Source: Pyruvatibacter sp. (GTDB taxonomy: Bacteria; Pseudomonadota; Alphaproteobacteria; CGMCC-115125). From it: DNA of 64,000 nucleotides. Shown here piece after piece: positions 1 through 7,628 of this stretch (within the stretch, counting starts at the first letter, position 1; each line of letters starts with the position of its first letter). The position numbers and the translations under genes were made by a program. The DNA is taken from contig NZ_JAVJSC010000009.1 in assembly GCF_040219635.1 (NCBI RefSeq), positions 124,001 through 188,000 on the forward strand, read 5' to 3'. Below the pieces are notes generated by a model. The model was not told where the DNA came from and did not search any database. It saw only the letters and a program-made list of their open reading frames with translations.

Positions 1-2316
1 TTCAGCTTCGATGTGGCGCGGAATGTAGATGCGGAAACTCGTGCCGGTGCCCAGCGTCGAGAACGGAAAAATGTAGCCGCCCGTTTGCTTGACGATGCCA
101 TAGACCGTGGACAGGCCAAGCCCGGTGCCCTTGCCCACTTCCTTGGTGGAAAAGAACGGCTCAAAAATCTTGCCTAGGTTTTCCTTGGCGATGCCACAGC
201 CGGTGTCGCTCACTTCAATCAGCACATATTCAGCCGCCGGCATGATGGCATGGTCGAGCGCTGCCGCATCCTCCTTGCTCACATTGGCGGTACGGATGGT
301 GAGCGTGCCGCCGATGGCACCTTCTGCATCCGGCTCCAGCATGGCGTCTCGCGCATTGACGGCAAGGTTGATGATGACCTGCTCAAACTGGTTCTGGTCC
401 GCCTTGATGGTCCACAGGTCGCGGCCATGCACCATCTTGAGGTCAACAGTCTCGCCCAGCAGCCGCCGCAACAGGTTGGAGAGATCAGCCAGCGCATCTG
501 TCGGGCTGAGAACAGTTGGCCGCAATGTCTGTTGCCGCGAAAAAGCCAGAAGCTGCCGCACCAGGTTGGCAGCGCGGTTGGCGTTCTGCTTGATCTGCAT
601 GACATCTGCAAACGACGGATCGCCGGGCTGGTGGCGCACCAGCAGCAGGTCGCAAAAGCCGATGATGGCGGTCAGCAGGTTATTGAAATCGTGCGCCACG
701 CCGCCCGCAAGCTGGCCGACGGCCTGCATCTTCTGGCTCTGGGCAAACTGCACTTCCAGCGTCTTTTGCTCGGTCAGGTCCACAAAATAGACCATCACGC
801 GGGCAGCACTTTCAGGCGACGCCGGGTCCGCGTCATCGGCCACAGCCCCGGCTCGGCTGATGTAAGCCTGAAGCACCCGGTCATTCTCGCCGCTGTCATC
901 ATCGGGGTTAGATGCATTGCGCGGCGGCATCAGGCGAATATCCACGGGGCCCTTGGGAGGCTCGCCTCTGGCGGCATCCAGAATGGCGGTATCAAACGCG
1001 GCGCGGTCCTCATGAGCCACCAGGTCTGAAAGCAAAACAGGTTTTGCGTCATCAACGGAAGGCAGGACATCCGCACCAACAAGATCGCGGAAGGTGCGAT
1101 TGAGCGATACGACCTGCCCGTCGCCATTGACCGTCACCATGCCAATCGGCGCATTGTTGAAAAAATGCGCGAAACGCACTTCGGCAGCATCCAGCAGATC
1201 ACCACCCCAACTGGCCCGCCGGTCATGCAGCGCGAGAAACGTCACTTTGCGTCCATCCGGCATTGTGCCGTCACGCTCGACGATACGCACCGGCACAACA
1301 GCCGTATCCGCCCCGGCTGACCTTGGCTTCATGTCGGCATCGCTGACCTGCACATCACCCACATCAGCCTTGCGCCCCAACGGTACGCGCGGGCTGGCCA
1401 GAAGACTGTCGAACTCAATGGCACCTGCCGTGAATGTGGCAGCGTCAAGCCCCGCCCACCCTGCCAGTGTCTCATTCAGATAGAGAACACGCCCCTGCTG
1501 ATCGAGCGCACACACGCCCGACACCAGACCGTTGAGATAAGCATCCAGCCGCCCCGCCTCGCGCGCGGTCGCCTCCAGCGTCTCACGCGAGGCAGTCTGG
1601 TCCGTTACGCGCCACAGGGCATAGCTCTGCCCGACGGTGCCCGGCAAAAGGCGTGCAGGCAGTGGCTCAACGCTTGCCGTCACGCGGCGCGTTTCACCTT
1701 CCGCAATGTTGAGTACAATCTCTTCGCGCGCGGCGGCCCCGGCACGCGCAGCGCGCGCCAGCCTGAACGCCCGCGCCCCCGCCGTCTGGCTTTCATCCGC
1801 ACCCCCATCGTGATCGGCCGCATCATGATCGCCCGCACCACCCAGCAGGGTTTCGGCATTGCGCAGCTTTTTGCCACCTGCCAGCGCCATGAACGCGCTG
1901 TTTGCATAGACCATGCGGCCACGATCATTGGTGACGGCCATGGCGATATCAGATGTTTCAGCCAGTCCCGCTGCAAGCCGCTCGCCCAGCAACCGGCCGC
2001 GCAGATCCAGCCGCACAAGGCCCGCAAAAATGCCGGCCATCACCAGCAGGCCGAGCACCGCGAAAAAGCCCAGTACATAAAATGCGATCTGTCCCGTGGT
2101 GGCCGGGTCCGCCAGCGCAAAGCCGACCGCTACCAACCCCACCACGCATAGCAGGATTCCCAGCCAGCGCCCTGCTGGCTTGGGTGCCTGGTCGATGTCT
2201 TCAGGCGCGGGTTCAAACGCGGCCACCGACGCTGAAACCGACGCTGAAACCGACGCAGACTCCAGCCCCTGAGACGGCTGTGGATCAGTTGACGACGTAT
2301 CTGGTGCGCTTGCCAT
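1..2316 (-). CDS. cckA: Cell-cycle hybrid histidine kinase CckA (3' end cut by window edge)
   Basis: Partial: 772 codons are visible and the reading frame runs off the left edge inside the end of the ATPase domain, so the usual C-terminal receiver domain lies outside. The N-terminus has a low-complexity Ser/Ala/Val stretch and two membrane segments (about residues 45-90), then PAS-like regions, then the H-box GGVAHDFNNLL with phospho-acceptor His542, followed by ATPase motifs ending in GLGLSTVYGIVKQTGG, the CckA signature. In alphaproteobacteria CckA feeds phosphate through ChpT to CtrA and CpdR and so controls flagellar genes and the cell cycle. It starts 62 bp after flhB and may be co-transcribed with it. 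The start is the ATG at 2316. Confidence 0.93.
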   Translation of the reverse strand, partial: MASAPDTSSTDPQPSQGLESASVSASVSASVAAFEPAPEDIDQAPKPAGRWLGILLCVVGLVAVGFALADPATTGQIAFYVLGFFAVLGLLVMAGIFAGLVRLDLRGRLLGERLAAGLAETSDIAMAVTNDRGRMVYANSAFMALAGGKKLRNAETLLGGAGDHDAADHDGGADESQTAGARAFRLARAARAGAAAREEIVLNIAEGETRRVTASVEPLPARLLPGTVGQSYALWRVTDQTASRETLEATAREAGRLDAYLNGLVSGVCALDQQGRVLYLNETLAGWAGLDAATFTAGAIEFDSLLASPRVPLGRKADVGDVQVSDADMKPRSAGADTAVVPVRIVERDGTMPDGRKVTFLALHDRRASWGGDLLDAAEVRFAHFFNNAPIGMVTVNGDGQVVSLNRTFRDLVGADVLPSVDDAKPVLLSDLVAHEDRAAFDTAILDAARGEPPKGPVDIRLMPPRNASNPDDDSGENDRVLQAYISRAGAVADDADPASPESAARVMVYFVDLTEQKTLEVQFAQSQKMQAVGQLAGGVAHDFNNLLTAIIGFCDLLLVRHQPGDPSFADVMQIKQNANRAANLVRQLLAFSRQQTLRPTVLSPTDALADLSNLLRRLLGETVDLKMVHGRDLWTIKADQNQFEQVIINLAVNARDAMLEPDAEGAIGGTLTIRTANVSKEDAAALDHAIMPAAEYVLIEVSDTGCGIAKENLGKIFEPFFSTKEVGKGTGLGLSTVYGIVKQTGGYIFPFSTLGTGTSFRIYIPRHIEAE

Positions 2317-2378
2317 CCGGCTCTCCGTCCGGCCCGCGAACGCGCGACAACACTGTCAGCAAGAGAATCAGGCGCGGG

Positions 2379-3449
2379 CTATCGGCGCAGCTTACCCTTG
2401 AGTTTCATCACATAGCCAATGACTTGCGCAACGGCCTTGTAATGCTCCGGCGGCACTTCGTCGTCCACTTCAACGGTGGCGTGCAGCGCACGCGCCAGCG
2501 GTACGTTTTCGACCAGCGGAATATTGTGCTCCCTGGCCACTTCCCTGATCCTGAAGGCGACAAGATCCACACCTTTGGCCACACAAATGGGGGCTGCCAT
2601 GCCCTCCTCATATTTGAGCGCCACCGAATAGTGAGTGGGGTTGGTCACAATCACGGTCGCGTCCGGCACCTGCGCCATCATGCGTTTGCGGCCACGCTCG
2701 GCACGTATCTGCCGCAGCTTGCCTTTCAGCGCCGGGTCGCCTTCCATCTGCTTGTATTCGTCTTTGACTTCCTTTTGCGTCATCCGCTGCTTTTTGGCCC
2801 ACTGGGCTTTCTGGAAGGCGAAATCCAGCGCTGCAATGATGGTGAGAACGGCAATAATGCCGATCACCAGTTTCAGCGCCAGTTGCTGCATGATGAGCGG
2901 GATCATCGCCAGTTCAACGCGCATCAAAGACCCCAGCATGTCGCGCTCAGGCCAGATCACCAGAAAAGCGATGACGGACACAATGGTGAGCTTCGCCAAA
3001 CCCTTGACGAAGTTCATGAGACCAATCGGCCCAAAAATACGCTTGAGACCCGCAAGAGGCGAAATCTTGGAAAACTTGGGCTTCATGTTTTCAGCCGAGA
3101 ACACCGGCTTGTGCTGCACCAGATTGCCAATCACCGCCATCACCATGAGCAACAGCAGCGGCAGCGCCAGCGCCAGAAAAACCATCACACCCAACCGCTG
3201 CACGATGCGCAGGATATTGCCGCCATCCATGTCATAGGCATGTGGTTCAGCCAGAAACGTTGAAAGCGGCTGCGCCAGTTGCGAGGCCATGGGCCCGGCC
3301 AGCAGTGCAATAATGAGCGCAATGCCGATCATGCCGAACCAGGCGCTTACTTCCTGACTTTTGGCAACGTCACCTTTTTTGTGGGCCTCTTCCAGCTTCT
3401 TGGAGGAGGCCTCTTCGGTTTTTTCACTTTCGTCTGGCTTGTCAGACAT
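2379..3449 (-). CDS. flhB: Flagellar export apparatus protein FlhB
   Basis: A 356-residue export-gate and substrate-switch protein of the flagellar type III secretion system. The N-terminus is charged and export-typical (SEKTEEASSKKLEEAHKKGD), followed by four hydrophobic segments and a cytoplasmic C-domain with the autocleavage motif NPTH (cleavage expected between Asn270 and Pro271). The length is normal for the family. It follows fliR by 20 bp in a minus-strand export/basal-body run. Identification is secure. Confidence 0.97.
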   Translation of the reverse strand: MSDKPDESEKTEEASSKKLEEAHKKGDVAKSQEVSAWFGMIGIALIIALLAGPMASQLAQPLSTFLAEPHAYDMDGGNILRIVQRLGVMVFLALALPLLLLMVMAVIGNLVQHKPVFSAENMKPKFSKISPLAGLKRIFGPIGLMNFVKGLAKLTIVSVIAFLVIWPERDMLGSLMRVELAMIPLIMQQLALKLVIGIIAVLTIIAALDFAFQKAQWAKKQRMTQKEVKDEYKQMEGDPALKGKLRQIRAERGRKRMMAQVPDATVIVTNPTHYSVALKYEEGMAAPICVAKGVDLVAFRIREVAREHNIPLVENVPLARALHATVEVDDEVPPEHYKAVAQVIGYVMKLKGKLRR

Positions 3450-3469
3450 TCAGCAAATGTCCTTCTCAG

Positions 3470-4240
3470 CTAGACGATGAAGCGCATGAGCAGGGCTTCA
3501 AAGTGCTCAAGGAAATAGAGCATGATGGAGCCAAGCAGCAAAAACAGCAGCACAAAGCCAAACAGAATGTTGGCCGGCATGGCGATGAAGAAAATCTGCA
3601 CCTGCGGAATGAGCTTCGACAGCACGCCGATGCCCAGATAAAAAATCAGCGAGAACACCAGAAACGGTGCCGCAAGCTGCAAACCAAGCGTAAACGCGCT
3701 GGCAACCGTATCCACCGCGACCGCCAGAAAATCAGAGGTGGGAAACGCAGCAGACGGAGGAAACAGTGTGTAACTGTCACGCAGGCCAATCAGCATCAGG
3801 TGATGCAGGTCGGTGACAAAAATCATCGCTGTGCCCAGCACCGCCAGATACGTGCCGACGATCGCCCCCTGCACGCCCTGCGTCGGGTCCATGTTCATGG
3901 CAAAGGCAAGGCCTGTCTGAAAAGCGATTACCGTGCCTGCTACCTGCAACGCACTCATGAACATGCGCGCGGTCAGGCCAATGAACAGCCCGACAACAAT
4001 TTCCGCAATCAGGCTTGAGGCAATGCTGCCGATACCCAGCGGCATGGCCGGGTAAGACGACGCCACGACCGGCGCCAGCACTGCTGCCACCATGATCGCC
4101 ATCACCAGCCGGATGCGCGGGCTGACATTCATTTCACCCAGCGCCGGCAAAACCATCATCGCCGCACCAATGCGCGAGAATACCAGCACATAAACAAGTA
4201 TGGTTTCGGGCAGCAGATCGACGGGCAAAGCTATGGTCAT
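3470..4240 (-). CDS. fliR: Flagellar export apparatus protein FliR
   Basis: A 256-residue, strongly hydrophobic inner-membrane protein with about six predicted membrane segments, matching FliR of the FliPQR export gate. Typical FliR segments are visible (N-terminal VFSRIGAAMMVLPALG; an internal MNMDPTQG stretch near residue 115). It lies between fliQ and flhB, the usual alphaproteobacterial order. The ribosome-binding site is weak, so translation is probably helped by the upstream gene. Confidence 0.95.
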   Translation of the reverse strand: MTIALPVDLLPETILVYVLVFSRIGAAMMVLPALGEMNVSPRIRLVMAIMVAAVLAPVVASSYPAMPLGIGSIASSLIAEIVVGLFIGLTARMFMSALQVAGTVIAFQTGLAFAMNMDPTQGVQGAIVGTYLAVLGTAMIFVTDLHHLMLIGLRDSYTLFPPSAAFPTSDFLAVAVDTVASAFTLGLQLAAPFLVFSLIFYLGIGVLSKLIPQVQIFFIAMPANILFGFVLLFLLLGSIMLYFLEHFEALLMRFIV

Positions 4241-4258
4241 GGCGCGGTTTCTTTTTGC

Positions 4259-4522
4259 CTAACCCGAAATAATCAGGTCAGAGATGCGCGCCATGTAGGC
4301 TGCAAGGATGGACGCCATGAATGGCAGCGCCACAATCATCGCCAAAAAGATCGAGATGATCTTCGGCACGAACACCAGCGTCATTTCCTGCACCTGCGTC
4401 AGGGCCTGCACCAGCGCGATGGAAAGCCCGACCACAAGGCCGACAATCATCAGCGGACCTGACAACTGCAACAGCAGCCAGATGCCTTCGCGCCCAATAT
4501 CCAGAACTTCCGGACCCGTCAT
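4259..4522 (-). CDS. fliQ: Flagellar export apparatus protein FliQ
   Basis: An 87-residue protein with two membrane helices, the normal size for FliQ of the export gate. I use the ATG at 4522 (protein start MTGPEVLD), which aligns with the family N-terminus and has a GG(A)-rich ribosome-binding stretch just upstream. An in-frame start 27 bases further upstream would add nine residues not typical of FliQ. It sits 18 bp before fliR and 35 bp after fliE. Confidence 0.95.
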   Translation of the reverse strand: MTGPEVLDIGREGIWLLLQLSGPLMIVGLVVGLSIALVQALTQVQEMTLVFVPKIISIFLAMIVALPFMASILAAYMARISDLIISG

Positions 4523-4557
4523 TTTTTCCAGCCCCCCGGCCTGTCTCAAAAATGCCG

Positions 4558-4884
4558 CTAGATCGGCATCCGCATGATTTCCTGATAGGCCGAGATCACC
4601 CGGTCACGCACGGTGACGGCGGTCTGCAACATCACTTCGGCTTCAGCCACCTGCGTGACCAGATCAACCAGATTGCCCTGGCCGGCCGCCGCCTGCGTGG
4701 CTGCCGCTTCACCCGCCTTGGCAGTGTTTTCAACAGCGCTTACCTGCTGCGACAAAACCTGCCCGAAACTCTCAATGGGGTTTTTGGCGCCTGCGCCCGC
4801 GCCCGATTCTCCGGTTGCAGACTGAGCCATGCGCTTGATCGCATCCGTATAGGCCCCTGCGGCATTGGTAACTGAAATACTCAT
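4558..4884 (-). CDS. fliE: Flagellar hook-basal body complex protein FliE
   Basis: A 108-residue MS-ring/rod adaptor. The C-terminal half carries the conserved FliE pattern (VTQVAEAEVMLQTAVTVRDR, then a helix ending YQEIMRMPI). The first half is Ala/Gly-rich and poorly conserved, as usual. An AAGGA ribosome-binding site precedes the ATG. It lies between flgC and fliQ, the common flgB-flgC-fliE-fliQ order. Confidence 0.95.
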   Translation of the reverse strand: MSISVTNAAGAYTDAIKRMAQSATGESGAGAGAKNPIESFGQVLSQQVSAVENTAKAGEAAATQAAAGQGNLVDLVTQVAEAEVMLQTAVTVRDRVISAYQEIMRMPI

Positions 4885-4911
4885 CTGTCAGATCCTTGTT
4901 GCTCGGCGGCC

Positions 4912-5322
4912 TTAGCGGCGCAGCAGCTCGATGGTGGCGTTCAACATGCGGCGCGACGTGTTGATGACATTGAGGTTAGCCTCGTAGCCACGCTGCGCCT
5001 GCCCCATATCAATGCTCTCGATCAGGCTGTTGACGTTGGATGTCTTGACGTAGCCCGCCTCGTTGGCGGCGGGATGTCCGGGCTCATAGCGCTCGCCGAA
5101 AGCACCTTTATCAACGGCGATCTTGCCCATCTTCACACGCTCGACGCCGGTAGCCCGGTCAAGCTCATTGGTAAAGGTGGGGATCTTGCGGCGATACGGG
5201 TCGCCATCGGGCGTCTGCGCGGTGGAGCCTGCATTCGCCATGTTCTCAGCAATGATGCGCATCCGCCCGCTCTGCGATTTGAGCCCGGATGCTGCGATCA
5301 GCATTGATTTCATCAAGTCCAT
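4912..5322 (-). CDS. flgC: Flagellar proximal rod protein FlgC
   Basis: A 136-residue rod protein. It has the N-terminal flagellar rod signature (IAASGLKSQSGRMRIIAENMANA) and the C-terminal helix MGQAQRGYEANLNVINTSRRM that polymerises in the rod. Length and both terminal heptad regions fit FlgC. An AAAGGA ribosome-binding site lies just upstream. It is the second gene of the flgB-flgC-fliE run. Confidence 0.96.
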   Translation of the reverse strand: MDLMKSMLIAASGLKSQSGRMRIIAENMANAGSTAQTPDGDPYRRKIPTFTNELDRATGVERVKMGKIAVDKGAFGERYEPGHPAANEAGYVKTSNVNSLIESIDMGQAQRGYEANLNVINTSRRMLNATIELLRR

Positions 5323-5356
5323 TTTGAAAATCCTTTCAACGAGGAAACAAAAACGC

Positions 5357-5779
5357 TTAAGCGCTCGACCGCCCGGTCACGGCCATGCGCAACATGCCCA
5401 GCCCCTTGGAATACAGGCTCGTGGCGGTTTGATAATCCATCTGGTTTTCAGCGACCTTCATCATCTGCTCTTCCAGCACCACGGAGTTGCCGGTGGATGT
5501 TGTTTCGCTGTCAGGAGACTTGTGCGGACGAAAATCACCGCGCGCCCCTGCTGATGTTTTGGAGCCGCTCATATGCCCTTCGCGCGTGGCCGCCAGATGA
5601 AGCTGCCCGCCTGTTGTGCTTTTCAGCACGTTGCGAAAGTCAGGCTCTTTCAAGTCCTGCGCCGTGTAACCCGGCGTGTGCGCGTTGGCCACGTTTTGCG
5701 ACAGCACGCTCTGGCGCGACTGGACCCAGTTCATGCGCTCTTTCAACATGCCAAAAAGCGGAATATCGGATAACGACAT
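5357..5779 (-). CDS. flgB: Flagellar proximal rod protein FlgB
   Basis: A 140-residue rod protein starting MSLSDIPLFGML, with the rod motif SVLSQNVANAHTPGYTA and the C-terminal pattern VAENQMDYQTATSLYSKGLGM. I prefer the ATG at 5779: the upstream in-frame start at 5818 adds 13 residues that do not resemble FlgB, while 5779 has an AGGG stretch upstream. It is the first gene of the minus-strand flgB-to-cckA run and faces fliO across a control region with CtrA-type boxes. Confidence 0.94.
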   Translation of the reverse strand: MSLSDIPLFGMLKERMNWVQSRQSVLSQNVANAHTPGYTAQDLKEPDFRNVLKSTTGGQLHLAATREGHMSGSKTSAGARGDFRPHKSPDSETTSTGNSVVLEEQMMKVAENQMDYQTATSLYSKGLGMLRMAVTGRSSA

Positions 5780-5927
5780 AGCGAACCCTGTAGTTTGGGC
5801 CAAGCAATTGCTCAGCATAAGGACGGATAAAAGCCACGCGGATTATTCTGCGGTGGTGCGCCAATAAATGACGCTGTGTGAAACCCGTCCTGGGTTCGTC
5901 TTGAGTGGGCAGTATCTGCCGGGTGGA

Positions 5928-5942
5928 TTAAGAAGGGCTTAA
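5928..5942. promoter_or_regulatory. Candidate CtrA box (TTAA-N7-TTAA)
   Basis: The sequence TTAA, seven bases, TTAA matches the CtrA full-site consensus exactly. It lies about 150 bp upstream of flgB and 165 bp upstream of fliO, where early flagellar genes are CtrA-controlled in Caulobacter. The binding protein is inferred. Confidence 0.6.
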
Positions 5943-6013
5943 GCGCTGCAAACATCCGCGCGCCACACGCAAATGCTGTGTCAGTCAGGGAATTGCGAAA
6001 TGTCTCATTAGGC

Positions 6014-6028
6014 TTAATCGGTTGTTAA
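6014..6028. promoter_or_regulatory. Candidate CtrA box (TTAA-N7-TTAA)
   Basis: Second exact TTAA-N7-TTAA site in the flgB/fliO divergent region, about 75 bp upstream of the fliO start, a position that suits direct control of fliO-fliP. Confidence 0.6.
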
Positions 6029-6104
6029 GCGCGTGCAGGGAAAATCCTGCCTAGTTGAAATGCGCAAACCACCCGCGCACAGCCGAACCAAAATGAGAGC
6101 CGCC

Positions 6105-6584
6105 ATGGAATATGCAGATTACATGCGCTTCGCCTTCGCCTTGATGTTTGTCGTCGGGCTTATTGGCGGCACCGCCATTCTCGCCCGCAGGTTCGGCTTT
6201 GCACCCGGCGCGGCTACCGGCGGTCGTGCCACCCAAAAGCGGCTTGAGATTGTGGAGAACCTGGCGCTAGACCCCAAACGCCGCCTGCTCATCATCCGCC
6301 GCGACAATGCTGAACATCTCATTCTTCTGGGCGGCGAAACCGAGACCATCATAGAGACCAACATCGCCCGTCAGGCTCAACTGCCTGCACAAACAGATGC
6401 AACGCCCGCTGAAGAACCCTACGAGCAACCCAGCGCAGACGACGACGTTTTTGCCCGGCTGCGCAAGGTGGCGGAACTCATGAACGAGAAGCGCGCACTC
6501 TCATTGCGCACAGGACGCAAACCGCACGAGGCCGCAGCAAACCCGACGCTGCCCAGACCCAAAATTGCCGGAGACCGCCGGTGA
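6105..6584 (+). CDS. fliO: Flagellar biosynthetic protein FliO
   Basis: A 159-residue protein with one N-terminal membrane helix (FAFALMFVVGLIGGTAIL) and a cytoplasmic domain with the FliO pattern (LEIVENLALDPKRRLLIIRRDNAEHLILLGG). FliO helps FliP assemble in the export gate. I choose the ATG at 6105 because GAGAG lies just upstream. In-frame starts at 6093 and 6033 are possible but lack a ribosome-binding site. Its stop codon overlaps the fliP start. Confidence 0.92.
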   Translation: MEYADYMRFAFALMFVVGLIGGTAILARRFGFAPGAATGGRATQKRLEIVENLALDPKRRLLIIRRDNAEHLILLGGETETIIETNIARQAQLPAQTDATPAEEPYEQPSADDDVFARLRKVAELMNEKRALSLRTGRKPHEAAANPTLPRPKIAGDRR

Positions 6585-7336
6585 GTTTTACCCCCCGCAC
6601 ACAGCGCCTGATCGGCCTCGCAGGGGCCGCGGCTGCCGCGCTGGTCCTCACGGCCATGCCCGCTGGCGCGCAGGAAATATCGCTGGCGCTGCCCGAAGAA
6701 GGCGCGCTGACATCACGCATCATTCAGCTTGTGCTGTTGATCGGCATTTTGAGTCTGGCCCCGTCCATTCTCATCATGGTCACAAGCTTTGTGCGCATCA
6801 TTGTGGTGCTGTCGCTGTTGCGCGCCGCCATGGGTGTGCAACAGGCCCCGCCCAACTCGGTGCTCATCAGCCTTGCGCTGTTTCTCACAGCCTTCGTCAT
6901 GGCGCCGGTTCTGCAGCAAAGCTACACGCAGGGCGTGGCCCCCTACATGGCAGACGAAATAAGCACCGAAGAAGCGTGGGAAATATCGTCTGCCCCATTC
7001 CGCGATTTCATGCTGAGCCAGGTCCGCGAAGACGACCTCAAACTGTTCATCGACCTGTCAAACGGTGAGGTACCAGAAACACCGCAGGCAACGCCGGTGC
7101 ACGTGTTGATCCCGGCCTTCATGATTTCAGAGCTGCGCCGCGCATTCGAAATCGGCTTCCTGCTGTTCATACCCTTCGTGGTGATTGACCTTGTGGTCGC
7201 GTCCGTCCTCATGTCCATGGGCATGATGATGCTGCCCCCCATCATGATCTCGCTGCCCTTCAAGCTGATATTCTTCGTGCTTGTGGACGGCTGGCGACTG
7301 GTCGCAGGCTCCCTCGTCCAGAGTTTCGGGGCCTGA
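6581..7336 (+). CDS. fliP: Flagellar export apparatus protein FliP
   Basis: A 251-residue export-gate protein with a cleavable signal peptide (to about ...AGAQ, residue 31), a conserved core (SFVRIIVVLSLLRAAMGVQQ.PPN) and C-terminal membrane segments (GMMMLPP..ISLPFKL). The GTG start overlaps the fliO stop by four bases (GTGA), implying translational coupling. It is followed by a palindrome-rich gap and converges on the TPR gene. Confidence 0.97.
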   Translation: MSFTPRTQRLIGLAGAAAAALVLTAMPAGAQEISLALPEEGALTSRIIQLVLLIGILSLAPSILIMVTSFVRIIVVLSLLRAAMGVQQAPPNSVLISLALFLTAFVMAPVLQQSYTQGVAPYMADEISTEEAWEISSAPFRDFMLSQVREDDLKLFIDLSNGEVPETPQATPVHVLIPAFMISELRRAFEIGFLLFIPFVVIDLVVASVLMSMGMMMLPPIMISLPFKLIFFVLVDGWRLVAGSLVQSFGA

Positions 7337-7445
7337 CAAGGCGCACTCCTGGCGGCCAGTACGCCCCGGTCATCCTGGCTTCGCGACCCTTGTCGTTGAC
7401 GACTGTCTGAACCTACAGAACGCGCAGCCCCCCTCAGCATGGATA

Positions 7446-7584
7446 CTCCGGTCAAGCCGGAGGATGGTGGTTTTGTGGTCAGTTAAGGATCCGGCCCGCA
7501 GGTTGATGCCGCCTTGAGCCGGGATGACAATAATTTTGAAAGACACCCCTTAAACAACACCATCCTCCGGCTTGACCGGAGGAT
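7446..7584. repeat. Inverted pair of REP-like palindromes between fliP and the TPR gene
   Basis: A 22-base sequence at 7446-7467 recurs as its exact reverse complement at 7560-7581. The second copy is a perfect hairpin (9-bp stem, 7562-7570 with 7576-7584, loop CTTGA). The first has a 6-bp stem around loop TCAAG. Between them lies a GCCGGGATGAC half-palindrome (about 7518-7528). A related hairpin recurs at 30161-30195. The gap between two convergent genes and the repeat form suggest an extragenic palindromic element that may end transcription or be a dispersed REP family. Confidence 0.65.
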
Positions 7585-7628
7585 CAATGCGTAGGTCACG
7601 GCTACACCAGATGGTGCAAACAGAACGC

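Larger units (their letters stand above)
5780..6104. other. Divergent control region between flgB and fliO
   Basis: A 325-bp stretch without a convincing gene. It holds two full TTAA-N7-TTAA boxes (annotated separately). No GG-N10-GC sigma-54 element with good flanks was found here. Confidence 0.7.

Noticed and set aside
1953..3263. Long plus-strand open frame (436 codons) opposite cckA and flhB
   Set aside because: It lies antisense to two certain genes, has a His/Arg/Gln-rich composition typical of shadow frames, and lacks any family motif.
5905..5921. TGGGCAGTATCTGCC as a sigma-54 promoter near fliO
   Set aside because: The spacing between GG and GC is eight or nine bases, not ten.
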